Below the pieces are notes generated by a model. The model saw only the letters and a program-made list of their open reading frames with translations, made no database searches and was not told the DNA's origin. A stretch of 64,000 bases of DNA from Sphingomonas parapaucimobilis NBRC 15100 (GTDB lineage: Bacteria > Pseudomonadota > Alphaproteobacteria > Sphingomonadales > Sphingomonadaceae): assembly GCF_000787715.1 (NCBI RefSeq), contig NZ_BBPI01000070.1:40176-104175 (forward strand). The letters are read 5' to 3'. The stretch's first letter is position 1, and every line of letters starts with the position of its first letter. This document shows, piece after piece, positions 33,939 to 42,211 of the stretch. The position numbers were made by a program, and so were the translations under genes.

Positions 33939-34454
33939 TCAGTCCTCGCGCACTAGATAAGGGTCGTCGATGCCGAGACTGGCCAGCGCGTCGCGTTCGA
34001 TCGCCTCCATCGCCTCCGCCTCGTCATCGTTCATATGGTCATAGCCTAGCAGATGCAGGACGCCATGCACCAGAAGATGAGTCGCATGGGTTTCGGCGGT
34101 AATCCCGCGCTCGGCCGCTTCCGCGATGCAGACGCCGTGCGCGAGCACGATGTCGCCCAGCAGGACCTCGCCATCGTCCGAATTCTGCGTCACCGTCTCG
34201 ATCAGGTCGGGCTGCACCATCGGGAAGGACAGGACGTTGGTCGGCTTGTCCTTCTGCCGATACTGGCGGTTGAGCGAATGAACCTCGTCGTCGCTGGTCA
34301 GCCGCACGGAAATCTCGATCAGCGCGGGCGTGGTCAGCAACGGGCCGTATGGCGTCCGCTCGATCGCGGCGCGCGCGGCGCGGGTGGCGAGCGCCTCCCA
34401 GCTCTGCTCGTCGCCCAACCAGGGCTCTTCATGGATCAGCGCAATCTCGATCAT
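33939..34454 (-). CDS. ybeY: endoribonuclease YbeY
   Basis: 171 residues. The metal-binding motif HGVLHLLGYDH (H-x3-H-x5-H) is present near residues 125-140, and RQKDKPTNVLSFP earlier. YbeY acts in 16S rRNA maturation and ribosome quality control. ATG 34454 overlaps the stop of the VapC gene (ATGA), so its translation may depend on the inserted toxin gene. Followed closely by corC. Confidence 0.95.
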   Translation of the reverse strand: MIEIALIHEEPWLGDEQSWEALATRAARAAIERTPYGPLLTTPALIEISVRLTSDDEVHSLNRQYRQKDKPTNVLSFPMVQPDLIETVTQNSDDGEVLLGDIVLAHGVCIAEAAERGITAETHATHLLVHGVLHLLGYDHMNDDEAEAMEAIERDALASLGIDDPYLVRED

Positions 34455-34864
34455 CGGGGCCTTTCCGGATCAGCCAGGTCAGTAAGGGCGAAATCGTCGC
34501 CCTTGTACAAGAGTTCCGCGCGTTGGCTATGCGCGCAGGCATAGGCGAAACAATCACCCATGTTGAGGCGGGCGGGGTGGTGGCCCTTGCCGTAGCGGGC
34601 ATGGGCGATGACGGCCTGCTCCACCTCCTCGGCGCCGATGGGTATCAGCCTTAGGCCAAGCGCGGTACGAAACCTTTCGACCTCGGCCCAGGCCAGTTCG
34701 GCGCTGGTATCCCGAGCACGACGGACTGCGGCCATCGTTTCCCAGAGCGCGACGGCGCTGGTCAGGCGCTGGTCATGATGGTCCAGGCGATCGGCAAGCG
34801 AGCCGACATCCGGTTCCTTGAGGATGATCGCAACCAGGGCCGATGCGTCGACGAACAGGGTCAC
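34451..34864 (-). CDS. vapC: VapC-family PIN-domain ribonuclease toxin
   Basis: 137 residues from GTG 34864 (MTLFVDASALVAIILKEPDV). PIN active-site acids: D6, E42 in LWETMAAV, D104 in NMGDCFAYACA, D123/D124 in LLYKGDDF. VapC toxins cleave tRNA or rRNA; the target cannot be told. Its start overlaps the antitoxin stop (GTGA, 34861-34864), and its stop overlaps the ybeY start. It sits inside the conserved phoH-ybeY order. Confidence 0.92.
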   Translation of the reverse strand: MTLFVDASALVAIILKEPDVGSLADRLDHHDQRLTSAVALWETMAAVRRARDTSAELAWAEVERFRTALGLRLIPIGAEEVEQAVIAHARYGKGHHPARLNMGDCFAYACAHSQRAELLYKGDDFALTDLADPERPR

Positions 34865-35130
34865 AGGCCGCCCGAAAGATCGTCGTAAAATGCCTTGTCG
34901 ATCACGATCCCTGTTGGTGGCGGCAGCGACGAGGTGCGGTGCAGTTCGGCGATGACGTCTCGCAACGGTCGCCGTTCCGGTTGGGCGGCTAGCCGGTTCG
35001 CCAACAACTCCGCCAACGCCCGCCGAATCGCCTCTTCCTCGCTGACGCCCAGCCGCTCGGCGGCGCGGGCTACCTGCTCGCGCGTTTCGGTGCCCAGCGT
35101 CAGCGGGGGATAGGGATCGCGTTCGGCCAT
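34861..35130 (-). CDS. vapB: VapB-type antitoxin
   Basis: 89 residues. The N-terminal half (LTLGTETREQVARAAERLGV, SEEEAIRRALAELL) is a ribbon-helix-helix-like DNA-binding domain; the C-terminal tail (PTGIVIDKAFYDDLSGGL) is the kind of flexible segment that blocks the toxin. It lies 14 bases after the phoH stop and overlaps vapC by 4 bases. Confidence 0.85.
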   Translation of the reverse strand: MAERDPYPPLTLGTETREQVARAAERLGVSEEEAIRRALAELLANRLAAQPERRPLRDVIAELHRTSSLPPPTGIVIDKAFYDDLSGGL

Positions 35131-35144
35131 GGCGGCATCCTATC

Positions 35145-36143
35145 TCAGGCGTTGGGTCCTTCATAGGCATCGACGATCCGCCCTACGATCGGATGGCGGA
35201 CGACGTCGGCGGCGGTGAAGCGGCTCATCGCGATGCTCTCGATACCCTCCAGGCGACGCACCGCATCGGCCAAGCCCGAAGCCGCGACGCCGCCGGGCAG
35301 GTCGACCTGGTTGGGATCGCCACAGATGACCATGCGGCTGTTCTGGCCGAAGCGGGTCAGGAACATCTTCATCTGCGCGGGCGTGGTGTTCTGCGCTTCG
35401 TCGAGGATGACGAAGGCATCGGCCAGCGTCCGGCCGCGCATGAAGGCGATGGGCGCGATCTCGATCTCGCCGCTGGCGATGCGGCGCTCCACCTGCTCGG
35501 CGGGCAGGCAATCGTGCAACGCGTCGTAGAGCGGGCGCAGATAGGGATCGACCTTCTCCTTCATGTCACCGGGCAGAAAGCCCAGCTTCTCGCCCGCCTC
35601 GACCGCGGGGCGCGACAGGATCAGGCGCTGGACCGACCCGGTGATGAGCTGCGCCACCGCCTGCGCCACCGCCAGATAGGTCTTGCCGGTGCCCGCCGGG
35701 CCGAGCGCGAAGATCATGTCGTTGGACACGAGCTCCTTCATGTAATGCGCCTGGGCGGGGGTGCGCGGGACGATCGTCTTCTTGCGTGTGCGGATCATGA
35801 CCGACGGGGTCGAGCTGCGCTCGGCGCTGAGGATGCCGTCGAGCGTCGGCTCGGACGCCATCGCGATCGAGGCGTCGACCAGCCCGGTATCGACCTCCTC
35901 GCCGCGCTGGATGCGGGCATAGAGGTCGTTCAGTACGTCGCGGGCCAGCGCGACCTGCTCGGCGGTCCCCTCCAACCCGACGCGGTTGCCGCGTGCGGTG
36001 ATGTAGACGCCCAATCGATTCTCCAATGCGACCAGATTGCGGTCATATTGGCCGAACAGCTGCGCCAGCACTTGCGGCTTGTCGAAGCTGAGTTCCGCCC
36101 GGCTGCGTTCACCGGCCTGGGCGGGGAGGGGCTTGCGGCTCAT
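35145..36143 (-). CDS. phoH: PhoH-like ATPase
   Basis: 332 residues. N-terminal KH-like part (about 20-95), then the PhoH ATPase: Walker [17 protein letters not shown] (about 154-169), [20 protein letters not shown], Walker [21 protein letters not shown] and [10 protein letters not shown]. PhoH proteins are linked to RNA metabolism and almost always precede ybeY; here vapBC interrupts that pair. The gene follows a repeat-filled spacer after miaB. Confidence 0.95.
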   Translation of the reverse strand: MSRKPLPAQAGERSRAELSFDKPQVLAQLFGQYDRNLVALENRLGVYITARGNRVGLEGTAEQVALARDVLNDLYARIQRGEEVDTGLVDASIAMASEPTLDGILSAERSSTPSVMIRTRKKTIVPRTPAQAHYMKELVSNDMIFALGPAGTGKTYLAVAQAVAQLITGSVQRLILSRPAVEAGEKLGFLPGDMKEKVDPYLRPLYDALHDCLPAEQVERRIASGEIEIAPIAFMRGRTLADAFVILDEAQNTTPAQMKMFLTRFGQNSRMVICGDPNQVDLPGGVAASGLADAVRRLEGIESIAMSRFTAADVVRHPIVGRIVDAYEGPNA

Positions 36144-36243
36144 GCGGTCCTTTCACCGTCAGTAGGTTTCCCCAAGATGGGGAGGCAAGGAGCGGAACGC
36201 CAGCGAAATTGCGTGACATAGGCGTGACGTTTGCAAGGTTTTT

Positions 36244-36337
36244 GGCGCGCAGAGGCGCAGAGGGTGCGGAGAAGAAGAGCACGGCGCGGCGGCCGGGAGA
36301 CATTCTTCTTCCTCTGCGTCCTCTGCGCCTCTGCGCG
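36244..36337. repeat. CTCTGCG-type inverted repeat pair
   Basis: Left arm begins GCGCGCAGAGGCGCAGAG and ends in GAAGAAG; right arm (36304-36337) reads CTTCTTCCTCTGCG then CCTCTGCGCCTCTGCGCG. They are near-perfect inverted copies. A related pair follows directly at 36352-36506. Confidence 0.75.
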
Positions 36338-36351
36338 ATTAAAAAATTTGG

Positions 36352-36506
36352 GTTCGCGCGGAGACGCGGAGGCGCGGAGAGGGTGTATCCAGCCGCGATC
36401 TTGGCCCGTCTGCTTCAGGCGTATCAATAGAGGTCTTCCGGTCGCGAGGATCGGATGAAGCATCGACAAGCGAGACATCTCCGCGCCTCCGCGTCTCCGC
36501 GCGAAC
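36352..36506. repeat. 28-bp perfect inverted repeat of CGGAGACGCGGAGG type
   Basis: Arms 36352-36379 and 36479-36506 are exact reverse complements over 28 bases, built of GCGGAG units. The sequence is a purine-rich variant of the pair just to the left. Confidence 0.85.
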
Positions 36507-36582
36507 AAAATCGCGGAAGCGTGGGCGTAGGCTTCGACTTCGCTCAGCCCGAACGGAGGTTGGGGGTGGAAACGGGGCGGCG

Positions 36583-37905
36583 TTACGCCGCCGCCTTCAC
36601 CTTGGCCTGGCCGGTCAGCGAGTTCGGTCCGGCCGCGACCAGTTCGACCTCGACCAGGTCGCCGATCTGGTGGTCGCCGATCAGGTGCACGGACTGCAAC
36701 CAGGGCGACTTGCCGAGCATCTGGCCGGGCAGTTTGCCGCGCCGCTCCAGCAGGATGGTGCAGGTCCGCCCGACGCTGGCCAGATTGAACGCATGCTGGT
36801 CGCGATTGAGCGCGGCCTGCAGGCGCTGGAGCCGGTCGTCCATCACCTCAGCCGGGACCTGATCCGCCATCGTTGCGGCCGGAGTGCCGGGGCGGGGCGA
36901 GTATTTGAAGCTGAACGCCTGGGCATGGCCCATCGCGTCGACCAGGCTCAGCGTGTCGGCGAAGTCCGCCTCGGTCTCGCCGGGAAAGCCGACGATGAAA
37001 TCGCCCGACAGCGCGATGTCGGGGCGCGCGGCGCGCACGCGGTCCATGACCCGCATATAGCTGTCGCGCGTATGCTGGCGGTTCATCGCCTTCAGGATGC
37101 GGTCGCTGCCCGACTGGACCGGCAGATGGAGGAAGGGCATCAGGCTTTCGACATCGCGATGCGCGTCGATCAACCCTTGCGTCATGTCGTTGGGATGGCT
37201 GGTCGTGTAACGGATGCGGTGCAGCCCCGGAATCCGGTCCAGCTCGCGGATCAGGCCGTGCAGGCCGCGATCGTCGGCGTCGTTCCACGCATTGACGTTC
37301 TGGCCCAGCAGCGTGATCTCGCGCGCGCCCGCATCGACCAGCGACCGCGCCTCGTCCATGATCGCCGAGAAGGACCGGCTGACCTCCGCACCGCGCGTAT
37401 AGGGAACGACGCAATAGGTGCAGAATTTGTCGCAACCCTCCTGCACGGTCAGGAAGGCGGACGGGTTCACCTTGCGGCGGCCGGGCAGGTGGACGAACTT
37501 GGACTCGACGGGCATGTCGGTATCGAGCGCGGCTTCGCCCGCCGCCGCCCTGGCGACCAGATCGGGCAGGTTGTGATAGGCCTGCGGGCCGACGACCACA
37601 TCGACCTTGGCACGGCGCACGATCTCGGCCCCCTCGGCCTGGGCGACGCAGCCCGCGACCGCGATCATCGGCTTGCGACCCTGCTCGCCCGCATCCTTGC
37701 GCAGGCGGCCGATCTCCGAATAGACCCGCTCGGTCGCGCGTTCGCGGATGTGGCAGGTGTTGAGCACCACCAGATCGGCGGCGCTGGCATCGTCGGTCGT
37801 CGTCAGCCCTTGCGCGGCCATCAGCTCGGCCATGCGCTCGCCGTCATAGACGTTCATCTGACAGCCGAAGGACTTGACGTGAAAGGTCTTGGGAGATGCG
37901 GGCAT
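36583..37905 (-). CDS. miaB: tRNA-2-methylthio-N6-dimethylallyladenosine synthase
   Basis: 440 residues from ATG 37905 ([20 protein letters not shown]); upstream in-frame residues are repeat-derived. The N-terminal cluster cysteines are in [15 protein letters not shown] and VAGCVAQ; the radical-SAM cluster is [15 protein letters not shown]; a TRAM domain (about 375-438) ends the protein. It adds the methylthio group at A37 of tRNAs. It belongs with tsaB and trmB in a cluster rich in tRNA-modification genes. Confidence 0.96.
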   Translation of the reverse strand: MPASPKTFHVKSFGCQMNVYDGERMAELMAAQGLTTTDDASAADLVVLNTCHIRERATERVYSEIGRLRKDAGEQGRKPMIAVAGCVAQAEGAEIVRRAKVDVVVGPQAYHNLPDLVARAAAGEAALDTDMPVESKFVHLPGRRKVNPSAFLTVQEGCDKFCTYCVVPYTRGAEVSRSFSAIMDEARSLVDAGAREITLLGQNVNAWNDADDRGLHGLIRELDRIPGLHRIRYTTSHPNDMTQGLIDAHRDVESLMPFLHLPVQSGSDRILKAMNRQHTRDSYMRVMDRVRAARPDIALSGDFIVGFPGETEADFADTLSLVDAMGHAQAFSFKYSPRPGTPAATMADQVPAEVMDDRLQRLQAALNRDQHAFNLASVGRTCTILLERRGKLPGQMLGKSPWLQSVHLIGDHQIGDLVEVELVAAGPNSLTGQAKVKAAA

Positions 37906-37953
37906 GACGCGGCCCTTATCGCAAAAGCCGCGCGCTCGCCAGCACTCCCCTAT

Positions 37954-38070
37954 TCCTCCCCTTGCAGGGGAGGTGGCATCGCGCCAGCGATGACGGAGGG
38001 GTGTCGCACTCTCGATGGCGGGACACCCCTCCACCAGCTTCGCTGGTCCCCCTCCCCTTGCAGGGGAGGA
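37954..38070. repeat. mosaic intergenic palindromic repeat, copy C
   Basis: Both ends carry CCTCCCCTTGCAGGGGAGG; the interior has TGACGGAGGGGTGTCGC, its inverted partner GGGACACCCCTCC, and CCAGCTTCGCTGG. It sits between the miaB start and the small exported-protein gene. Confidence 0.85.
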
Positions 38071-38080
38071 ATGCTTTTTG

Positions 38081-38473
38081 TCAGCCCTTTGGCAAACAGA
38101 CCCGCGTTTCGTCGGCCATCTCGCTGCTCTGGCGATAGAGGTCGATAAAGGCGGAATAGGCCGCGTCACGGGCCGCCTGGGGCTTGGTCGCGCCATAGCG
38201 GGTGATCGTCACCGCTTCGGTATCGGTGACGACGGGGCCGCCAGCCCCTCTGGTCACCACGCGAACCAGCATGGTGCGGGTCGGATCGTTATGGCTGACA
38301 TACCAGGCGTTATGCGCCGCCACCGCCTTGGCGAAGGTCACCCACTGGCCGGGCTTGATCCTGTTGTGACGGATCGTCGCGGGGACCGTGCCGCCGGGGC
38401 AGGGATTGGCCATCTGCGCGGTGGCGGCGGTCGTGGTCAGCAGGCTGGCGGCAACGAGAATCGTCTTGAGCAT
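38081..38473 (-). CDS. small exported protein
   Basis: 130 residues with a Sec signal peptide ([20 protein letters not shown], cleavage after AQ or TAQ). The mature part has two Cys (NPCPGG and TRVCLPKG) that may form a disulphide. ATG 38473 has GGGGGGA upstream. No family recognised; it lies between plsC and miaB. Confidence 0.75.
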   Translation of the reverse strand: MLKTILVAASLLTTTAATAQMANPCPGGTVPATIRHNRIKPGQWVTFAKAVAAHNAWYVSHNDPTRTMLVRVVTRGAGGPVVTDTEAVTITRYGATKPQAARDAAYSAFIDLYRQSSEMADETRVCLPKG

Positions 38474-38536
38474 GGCGTCCCCCCGGAATGGCGCGCCGAT
38501 CCTATCCCGGGGGCTCGCCGCCGGCGATGTCGGATA

Positions 38537-39286
38537 TCAGGCGCCGACGATCCGCCTGCGCGCATCGGCCGCGATCGCCTTGCGATCCGGGAAGCCGGCG
38601 GGGTCGAAGGGTTCGAGATAGTGCAGGGTCACCGTGAATCGCCCCCGCCGCCGCAGCACGCGCTTGGCATGGGCGTCACCCGGATCGGTGCCGAGCCACG
38701 CGATGTCGCGGGCGACCGTGCCATAGTCGATCCGCACCGGCTGCACCCGGATGCCGGGCAAGGGCGGGACCAGCGCCGCGAACAGCGCGGGCTTGAACGG
38801 CAGGACGGACAGGTCGTCGCCGGTGGTCCCTTCGGGAAACACCGCAAGAGGTTGGCCTTCAGTCAACGCGGATCGGATCGCCGCGACCTGATCGCCGACC
38901 CCCAGCCGGTCGCCGCGCTCGACGAACAGCGTGCGATTCAGCCCCGCCAGCCAACCGACCAGCGGCAGCGCCGCCACCTCCGCCTTGGCGACGAAGCGCG
39001 TTCCCGACGTGCCCGCCAGCAGCAATATGTCCATCCAGCTCAGATGATTGGCCGCGATCATGACGTTGCGGCGCTCGGGCGTGCCGGTAACGCGAATGTC
39101 CGCGCCCAGGATCATCGCGACCCGGCGCAGGAACCGGGGCGGCCACGGCGAAGCGCGCCCGACCAGCCGCCACGTTCCATGGAGCGTCAGCGCGATCAGC
39201 AGCACGCCGACGATACACAAAAGGCGACCCGCTGCACGCAGGCCGCCCTTGCTGTCGGCGTCGATGGGGACGGCGACCGCCATCAA
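38537..39286 (-). CDS. plsC: 1-acyl-sn-glycerol-3-phosphate acyltransferase
   Basis: 249 residues. An N-terminal hydrophobic segment (residues 18-40) anchors it to the inner membrane. Acyltransferase motifs are AANHLSWMDILLL (H-x4-D) and VFPEGTTGDD. It makes phosphatidic acid from lysophosphatidic acid. ATG 39286 overlaps the fur stop (ATGA), so the two are cotranslated. Confidence 0.92.
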   Translation of the reverse strand: MMAVAVPIDADSKGGLRAAGRLLCIVGVLLIALTLHGTWRLVGRASPWPPRFLRRVAMILGADIRVTGTPERRNVMIAANHLSWMDILLLAGTSGTRFVAKAEVAALPLVGWLAGLNRTLFVERGDRLGVGDQVAAIRSALTEGQPLAVFPEGTTGDDLSVLPFKPALFAALVPPLPGIRVQPVRIDYGTVARDIAWLGTDPGDAHAKRVLRRRGRFTVTLHYLEPFDPAGFPDRKAIAADARRRIVGA

Positions 39287-39705
39287 CTCTTGCGGTCGAG
39301 GCTGACGCCGTAAAGCTCCATCCGGTGATCGACCAGGCGGAAGCCCAGCTTTTCGGCGATCGCCTTTTGCAGCTGTTCCAGTTCGGGGTCGACGAACTCG
39401 ATCACCCGGCCGGTCTCGACATCGATCAGATGGTCGTGATGCGCCTCGGGCGAGGGCTCGTAGCGGGCGCGGCCGTCGCCGAAATCATGGCGGTCCAGGA
39501 TGCCCGCTTCCTCGAACAGACGGACGGTGCGGTACACGGTCGCGATCGAGATGCCGGGATCGATCTTGGCGGCGCGCTCATAGACCTTTTCCACATCCGG
39601 ATGGTCCTCCGCTTCCGACAGGACGCGGGCGATCACGCGGCGCTGTTCGGTGATGCGCAGTCCCTTTTGTGCGCACAGCGCTTCGAGATCGATTTTGCGG
39701 GCCAT
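39283..39705 (-). CDS. fur: Fur-family metal-responsive transcriptional regulator
   Basis: 140 residues from ATG 39705 (MARKIDLEALCAQKGLRITE). The winged-helix part contains TVYRTVRLFEEAGILDRHDF; metal-binding residues include H in HHDHLIDVETG and E in VIEFVD. It has no CxxC pair in the C-terminal domain. In alphaproteobacteria a protein like this may act as Fur (iron) or Mur (manganese), and the sequence does not decide. A 7-1-7 palindrome lies 62-76 bases upstream. Confidence 0.88.
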   Translation of the reverse strand: MARKIDLEALCAQKGLRITEQRRVIARVLSEAEDHPDVEKVYERAAKIDPGISIATVYRTVRLFEEAGILDRHDFGDGRARYEPSPEAHHDHLIDVETGRVIEFVDPELEQLQKAIAEKLGFRLVDHRMELYGVSLDRKS

Positions 39706-39766
39706 GGTAACGTCTAACTCCTCGGGCGAACCCCTCTCTACCCCAAAGGCTAATTGCGAAAAGAGG

Positions 39767-39781
39767 ATAGCGACTCGCAAT
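39767..39781. promoter_or_regulatory. candidate Fur/Mur box (7-1-7 palindrome)
   Basis: ATAGCGA-C-TCGCAAT is a 7-1-7 inverted repeat with one mismatch, the arrangement of Fur-type operators, 62 bases upstream of the fur start codon in the gap before rimI. It could mediate autoregulation. Confidence 0.5.
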
Positions 39782-39802
39782 AACCCGGAAACAGTGATCG
39801 GG

Positions 39803-40273
39803 TCAGACGATGGGGCGGGTATAGGTATGCGCGTCGTAATGCCGCCCGTCCGCGCCCTTGTAATAATTGCGCCGTTCGCCGCACTTGGCAAAGCCGTGCG
39901 TCGCATAGAACAGGATGGCCGGGTTGTTGGAGCGCACCTCCAGATGCAGCGTCTCGACGCCGTGCGCGGCGCAGTCGGCGACGACCGCCTCGACCAGCAG
40001 GCTGCCGATCCGCGCGCGGCGACGGTCGGGCGTGACGCCCAGCAGCAGCAATTCCGCTTCGTCCAGTACCGCGCGGGTCAGCGCGAAGCCCGCCGGTTCC
40101 TCGCCCGCCTCGGCGATCAGCAGCTTGATGCCGGGCAGCGCCATCACGCCGAGCAATTGCGAGCGGGTCCATGCCTCGCCCCATTGCGGGTCGAAGGCCG
40201 CGGCCATGACCTGTTCGACGACACCGGCGTCGCGCGCGTCACCGGGGCGAAGCGAGATGCCGATACTGCCCAT
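39803..40273 (-). CDS. rimI: RimI-type ribosomal-protein alanine N-acetyltransferase
   Basis: 156 residues. GNAT motifs: ELLLLGVTPDRRRARIGSLL (acetyl-CoA loop R-x-x-G/R-I-G) and LEVRSNNPAILFYATHGFAK, typical for RimI. The usual function is acetylation of ribosomal protein S18, and the gene neighbours tsaB in many bacteria, as here. Its start codon overlaps the tsaB stop (TGATG). Confidence 0.88.
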   Translation of the reverse strand: MGSIGISLRPGDARDAGVVEQVMAAAFDPQWGEAWTRSQLLGVMALPGIKLLIAEAGEEPAGFALTRAVLDEAELLLLGVTPDRRRARIGSLLVEAVVADCAAHGVETLHLEVRSNNPAILFYATHGFAKCGERRNYYKGADGRHYDAHTYTRPIV

Positions 40274-40923
40274 CAGGCAGCCCCGAGACCGACGGCGTCG
40301 GGCGGGGTGATGCCGCCGGGCAGCTTGGCATCAGGTGCGCGGCCATAGACCGGGCGCGGGGGCAGGGCGGTGAGTTCGGGCGTCAGTCGCCATGCCTCGG
40401 CCGCATTGGGCAGCGCCTCGATGACAGGCAGATCGGGCGACAAGGCGGTCAGCCAGCGCACGCCATTGCCGATCGCGACCCGCCCCTCCAGCGCGTCGAG
40501 CGCCGCGTCGGGCTTCATCGAGGCGAAGGGGGCGAGCGTCGTCAGGTCGCGGGCGAAGGGCTGGACGAAGACCTCGCCATGCCCGCCCTCCAGCACGACG
40601 GTCAGCGCGTCATCGTCGCGCGCGGCGAACCCGGCGGCGGCGACCAGCGCCAGCGACTGATAGCCGGTTGCGGTCACGCCCCAGCCCAGTGCCAGTCCGC
40701 GCGCCGCCGCGATGCCGACGCGGATGCCGGTAAAGCTGCCCGGCCCACAATCGACCAGAATGCGCTCTGCCCGGCCACCATCGGGCAAGGCCGCGATCAT
40801 CGGCACCAGCCGCTCGGCATGGCCGCGCCCGACCACGTCATGGCCGCGCGCGATCACCCGGTCGCCGTCGAGAAGGGCGACCGAGCAGGCGGCGGTGGCG
40901 GTGTCGATGACCAGCGTGCGCAA
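40273..40923 (-). CDS. tsaB: tRNA threonylcarbamoyladenosine biosynthesis protein TsaB
   Basis: 216 residues from TTG 40923 (MRTLVIDTATAACSVALLDG). The first ATG/TTG options further upstream lie over the neighbouring gene, and the family begins just before LVIDTAT. ASKHA-type fold with CGPGSFTGIRVGIAAARGLA, diagnostic for TsaB. It works with TsaD and TsaE in making t6A37 on tRNA. It lies in operon with rimI. Confidence 0.92.
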   Translation of the reverse strand: MRTLVIDTATAACSVALLDGDRVIARGHDVVGRGHAERLVPMIAALPDGGRAERILVDCGPGSFTGIRVGIAAARGLALGWGVTATGYQSLALVAAAGFAARDDDALTVVLEGGHGEVFVQPFARDLTTLAPFASMKPDAALDALEGRVAIGNGVRWLTALSPDLPVIEALPNAAEAWRLTPELTALPPRPVYGRAPDAKLPGGITPPDAVGLGAA

Positions 40924-40930
40924 GGGAGGC

Positions 40931-41521
40931 TCAGGCGATCCGGTTGGCTTGCTCGAACGCCAGCCGGGGGTTGCGCGGGTGCAGCTTCGACGTGTCGCCA
41001 TAGCCTAGGGTCGCGATGAAGTTCGACCGCACGCCCGGCTGGTCGGCGAAGAACGCCTTGTCCACCGCACCCTGGTCGAAGCCCGACATCGCGCCGGTAT
41101 CCAGCCCCAGCGCGCGCGCGGCGAGGATCAGATAGGCCCCCTGGAGCGAGCTGTTGCGGAAGGCCGAGGCCTCGCGCAGTTCGGTATTGCCGTCGAACCA
41201 GCTCTTCGCATCCACATGCGGGAAGAGCTGCGGCAGGGTTTCGTGAAAGTTCACGTCCATGCCGATGATGACGGCGGCGGGCGCCTGGCGAATTTTGTCG
41301 GCATTGCTGTCCGAGGCGCAGGCCGCGAGCTTTTCCTTCGCCTCCGCGCTCAGGCACCAGACCATGCGCGCCGGGCTCTGATTGGTCGAGGTCGGCGGCA
41401 TCTTCATCAGATCCCAGATCGCCCGGATCTCGTCCTCGCCGACGGGCGTGTCGAGGTAATGGTTGAAGGTGCGCCCCTCGCGGAACAGCCGATCCAGGCT
41501 GGCGTCGTCGATCGGGTTCAT
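40931..41521 (-). CDS. nitroreductase-family protein, RutE/HadB type
   Basis: 196 residues from ATG 41521 (MNPIDDASLDRLFREGRTFN). Matches the malonic semialdehyde reductase/RutE subgroup: FNHYLDTPVGEDEIRAIWDL, MPPTSTNQSPARMVW (FMN-binding) and AFRNSSLQGAYLILAARALG. The family uses FMN and NAD(P)H. In the absence of other rut genes the substrate is unknown. Start overlaps the nfuA stop by one base. Confidence 0.88.
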   Translation of the reverse strand: MNPIDDASLDRLFREGRTFNHYLDTPVGEDEIRAIWDLMKMPPTSTNQSPARMVWCLSAEAKEKLAACASDSNADKIRQAPAAVIIGMDVNFHETLPQLFPHVDAKSWFDGNTELREASAFRNSSLQGAYLILAARALGLDTGAMSGFDQGAVDKAFFADQPGVRSNFIATLGYGDTSKLHPRNPRLAFEQANRIA

Positions 41522-42093
41522 CAGACGGCCCTCACTTCGGTGACTTCGGGCACATAATGGCGCAGCAACTGCTCGATGCCGTTCTTCAGCGTCGCGCTGG
41601 ACGAGGGGCAACCGGCGCAGGCACCCTGCATCTTGAGGTAAACCTTGCCCTTGTCGAAGCCGCGATAGACGATGTCGCCGCCGTCATTGGCCACCGCAGG
41701 GCGGACGCGCGTGTCGATCAGTTCGCGGATCTGCGCGACGATGTCGGCATCCTCGGGATCGTCGGTGAAGCTTTCCTCTTCGACCGGCACCGAAAAGTCT
41801 GCCGCACCCTGGCGGAACAGCGGCATCTGCGCCGAGAAATGGTCGAGCAGGATGCCCAGCACATCGGGCTTCACGTCCGACCAGTCGGTGCCGGGCGCGA
41901 CCGTGACCGAGACGAAATCACGGCCGAAGAACACGCCGGTCACATCGCCCAGGTTGAAGATCGCCTCGGCCAACGGGCTGGCGGCGGCTTCCTCGGGCGA
42001 GGCGAAGTCGCGGGTGCCGCTGTCCATGACCTTGCGGCCGGGCAGGAATTTCAGCGTCACCGGGTTGGGCGTCGGTTCGGTCTCGATCAGCAT
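41521..42093 (-). CDS. nfuA: NfuA/NifU-like Fe-S scaffold protein
   Basis: 190 residues from ATG 42093 (MLIETEPTPNPVTLKFLPGR), with GGGGG upstream. N-terminal Nfu domain (about 2-90) and C-terminal NifU domain (about 115-190) with the Fe-S ligating CAGCPSS (C-x2-C). It carries or transfers iron-sulphur clusters, such as those of MiaB nearby. It is the first gene of the run ending with plsC. Confidence 0.93.
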   Translation of the reverse strand: MLIETEPTPNPVTLKFLPGRKVMDSGTRDFASPEEAAASPLAEAIFNLGDVTGVFFGRDFVSVTVAPGTDWSDVKPDVLGILLDHFSAQMPLFRQGAADFSVPVEEESFTDDPEDADIVAQIRELIDTRVRPAVANDGGDIVYRGFDKGKVYLKMQGACAGCPSSSATLKNGIEQLLRHYVPEVTEVRAV

Positions 42094-42211
42094 GACCCCC
42101 ATGTGGCGCGGCTCGCGATGGGGATCAAGCCGGACGCGGGAAAGGATGCGTTTCCGCAGAGGCAATCCCGCTTTGATGCGCCTGCTTTGGCCGACCCGCT
42201 ATGGCTGGCCA

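Larger units (their letters stand above)
36144..36582. other. repeat-filled spacer between miaB and phoH
   Basis: 439 bases without a gene. It holds two paired inverted repeats of a CGCAGAGGCGCAGAGG-type family (36244-36279 with 36304-36337; 36352-36379 with 36479-36506, the latter perfect over 28 bp) and a single half-site of the family found at 50189 (36530-36559). The remaining sequence (36382-36478) is featureless and may hold the phoH promoter. Confidence 0.7.

Noticed and set aside
36583..38196. Longer miaB start at 38196
   Set aside because: The extra 97 residues are translated from repeat copy C and end of the neighbouring gene; MiaB proteins begin just before the SFGCQMN motif.
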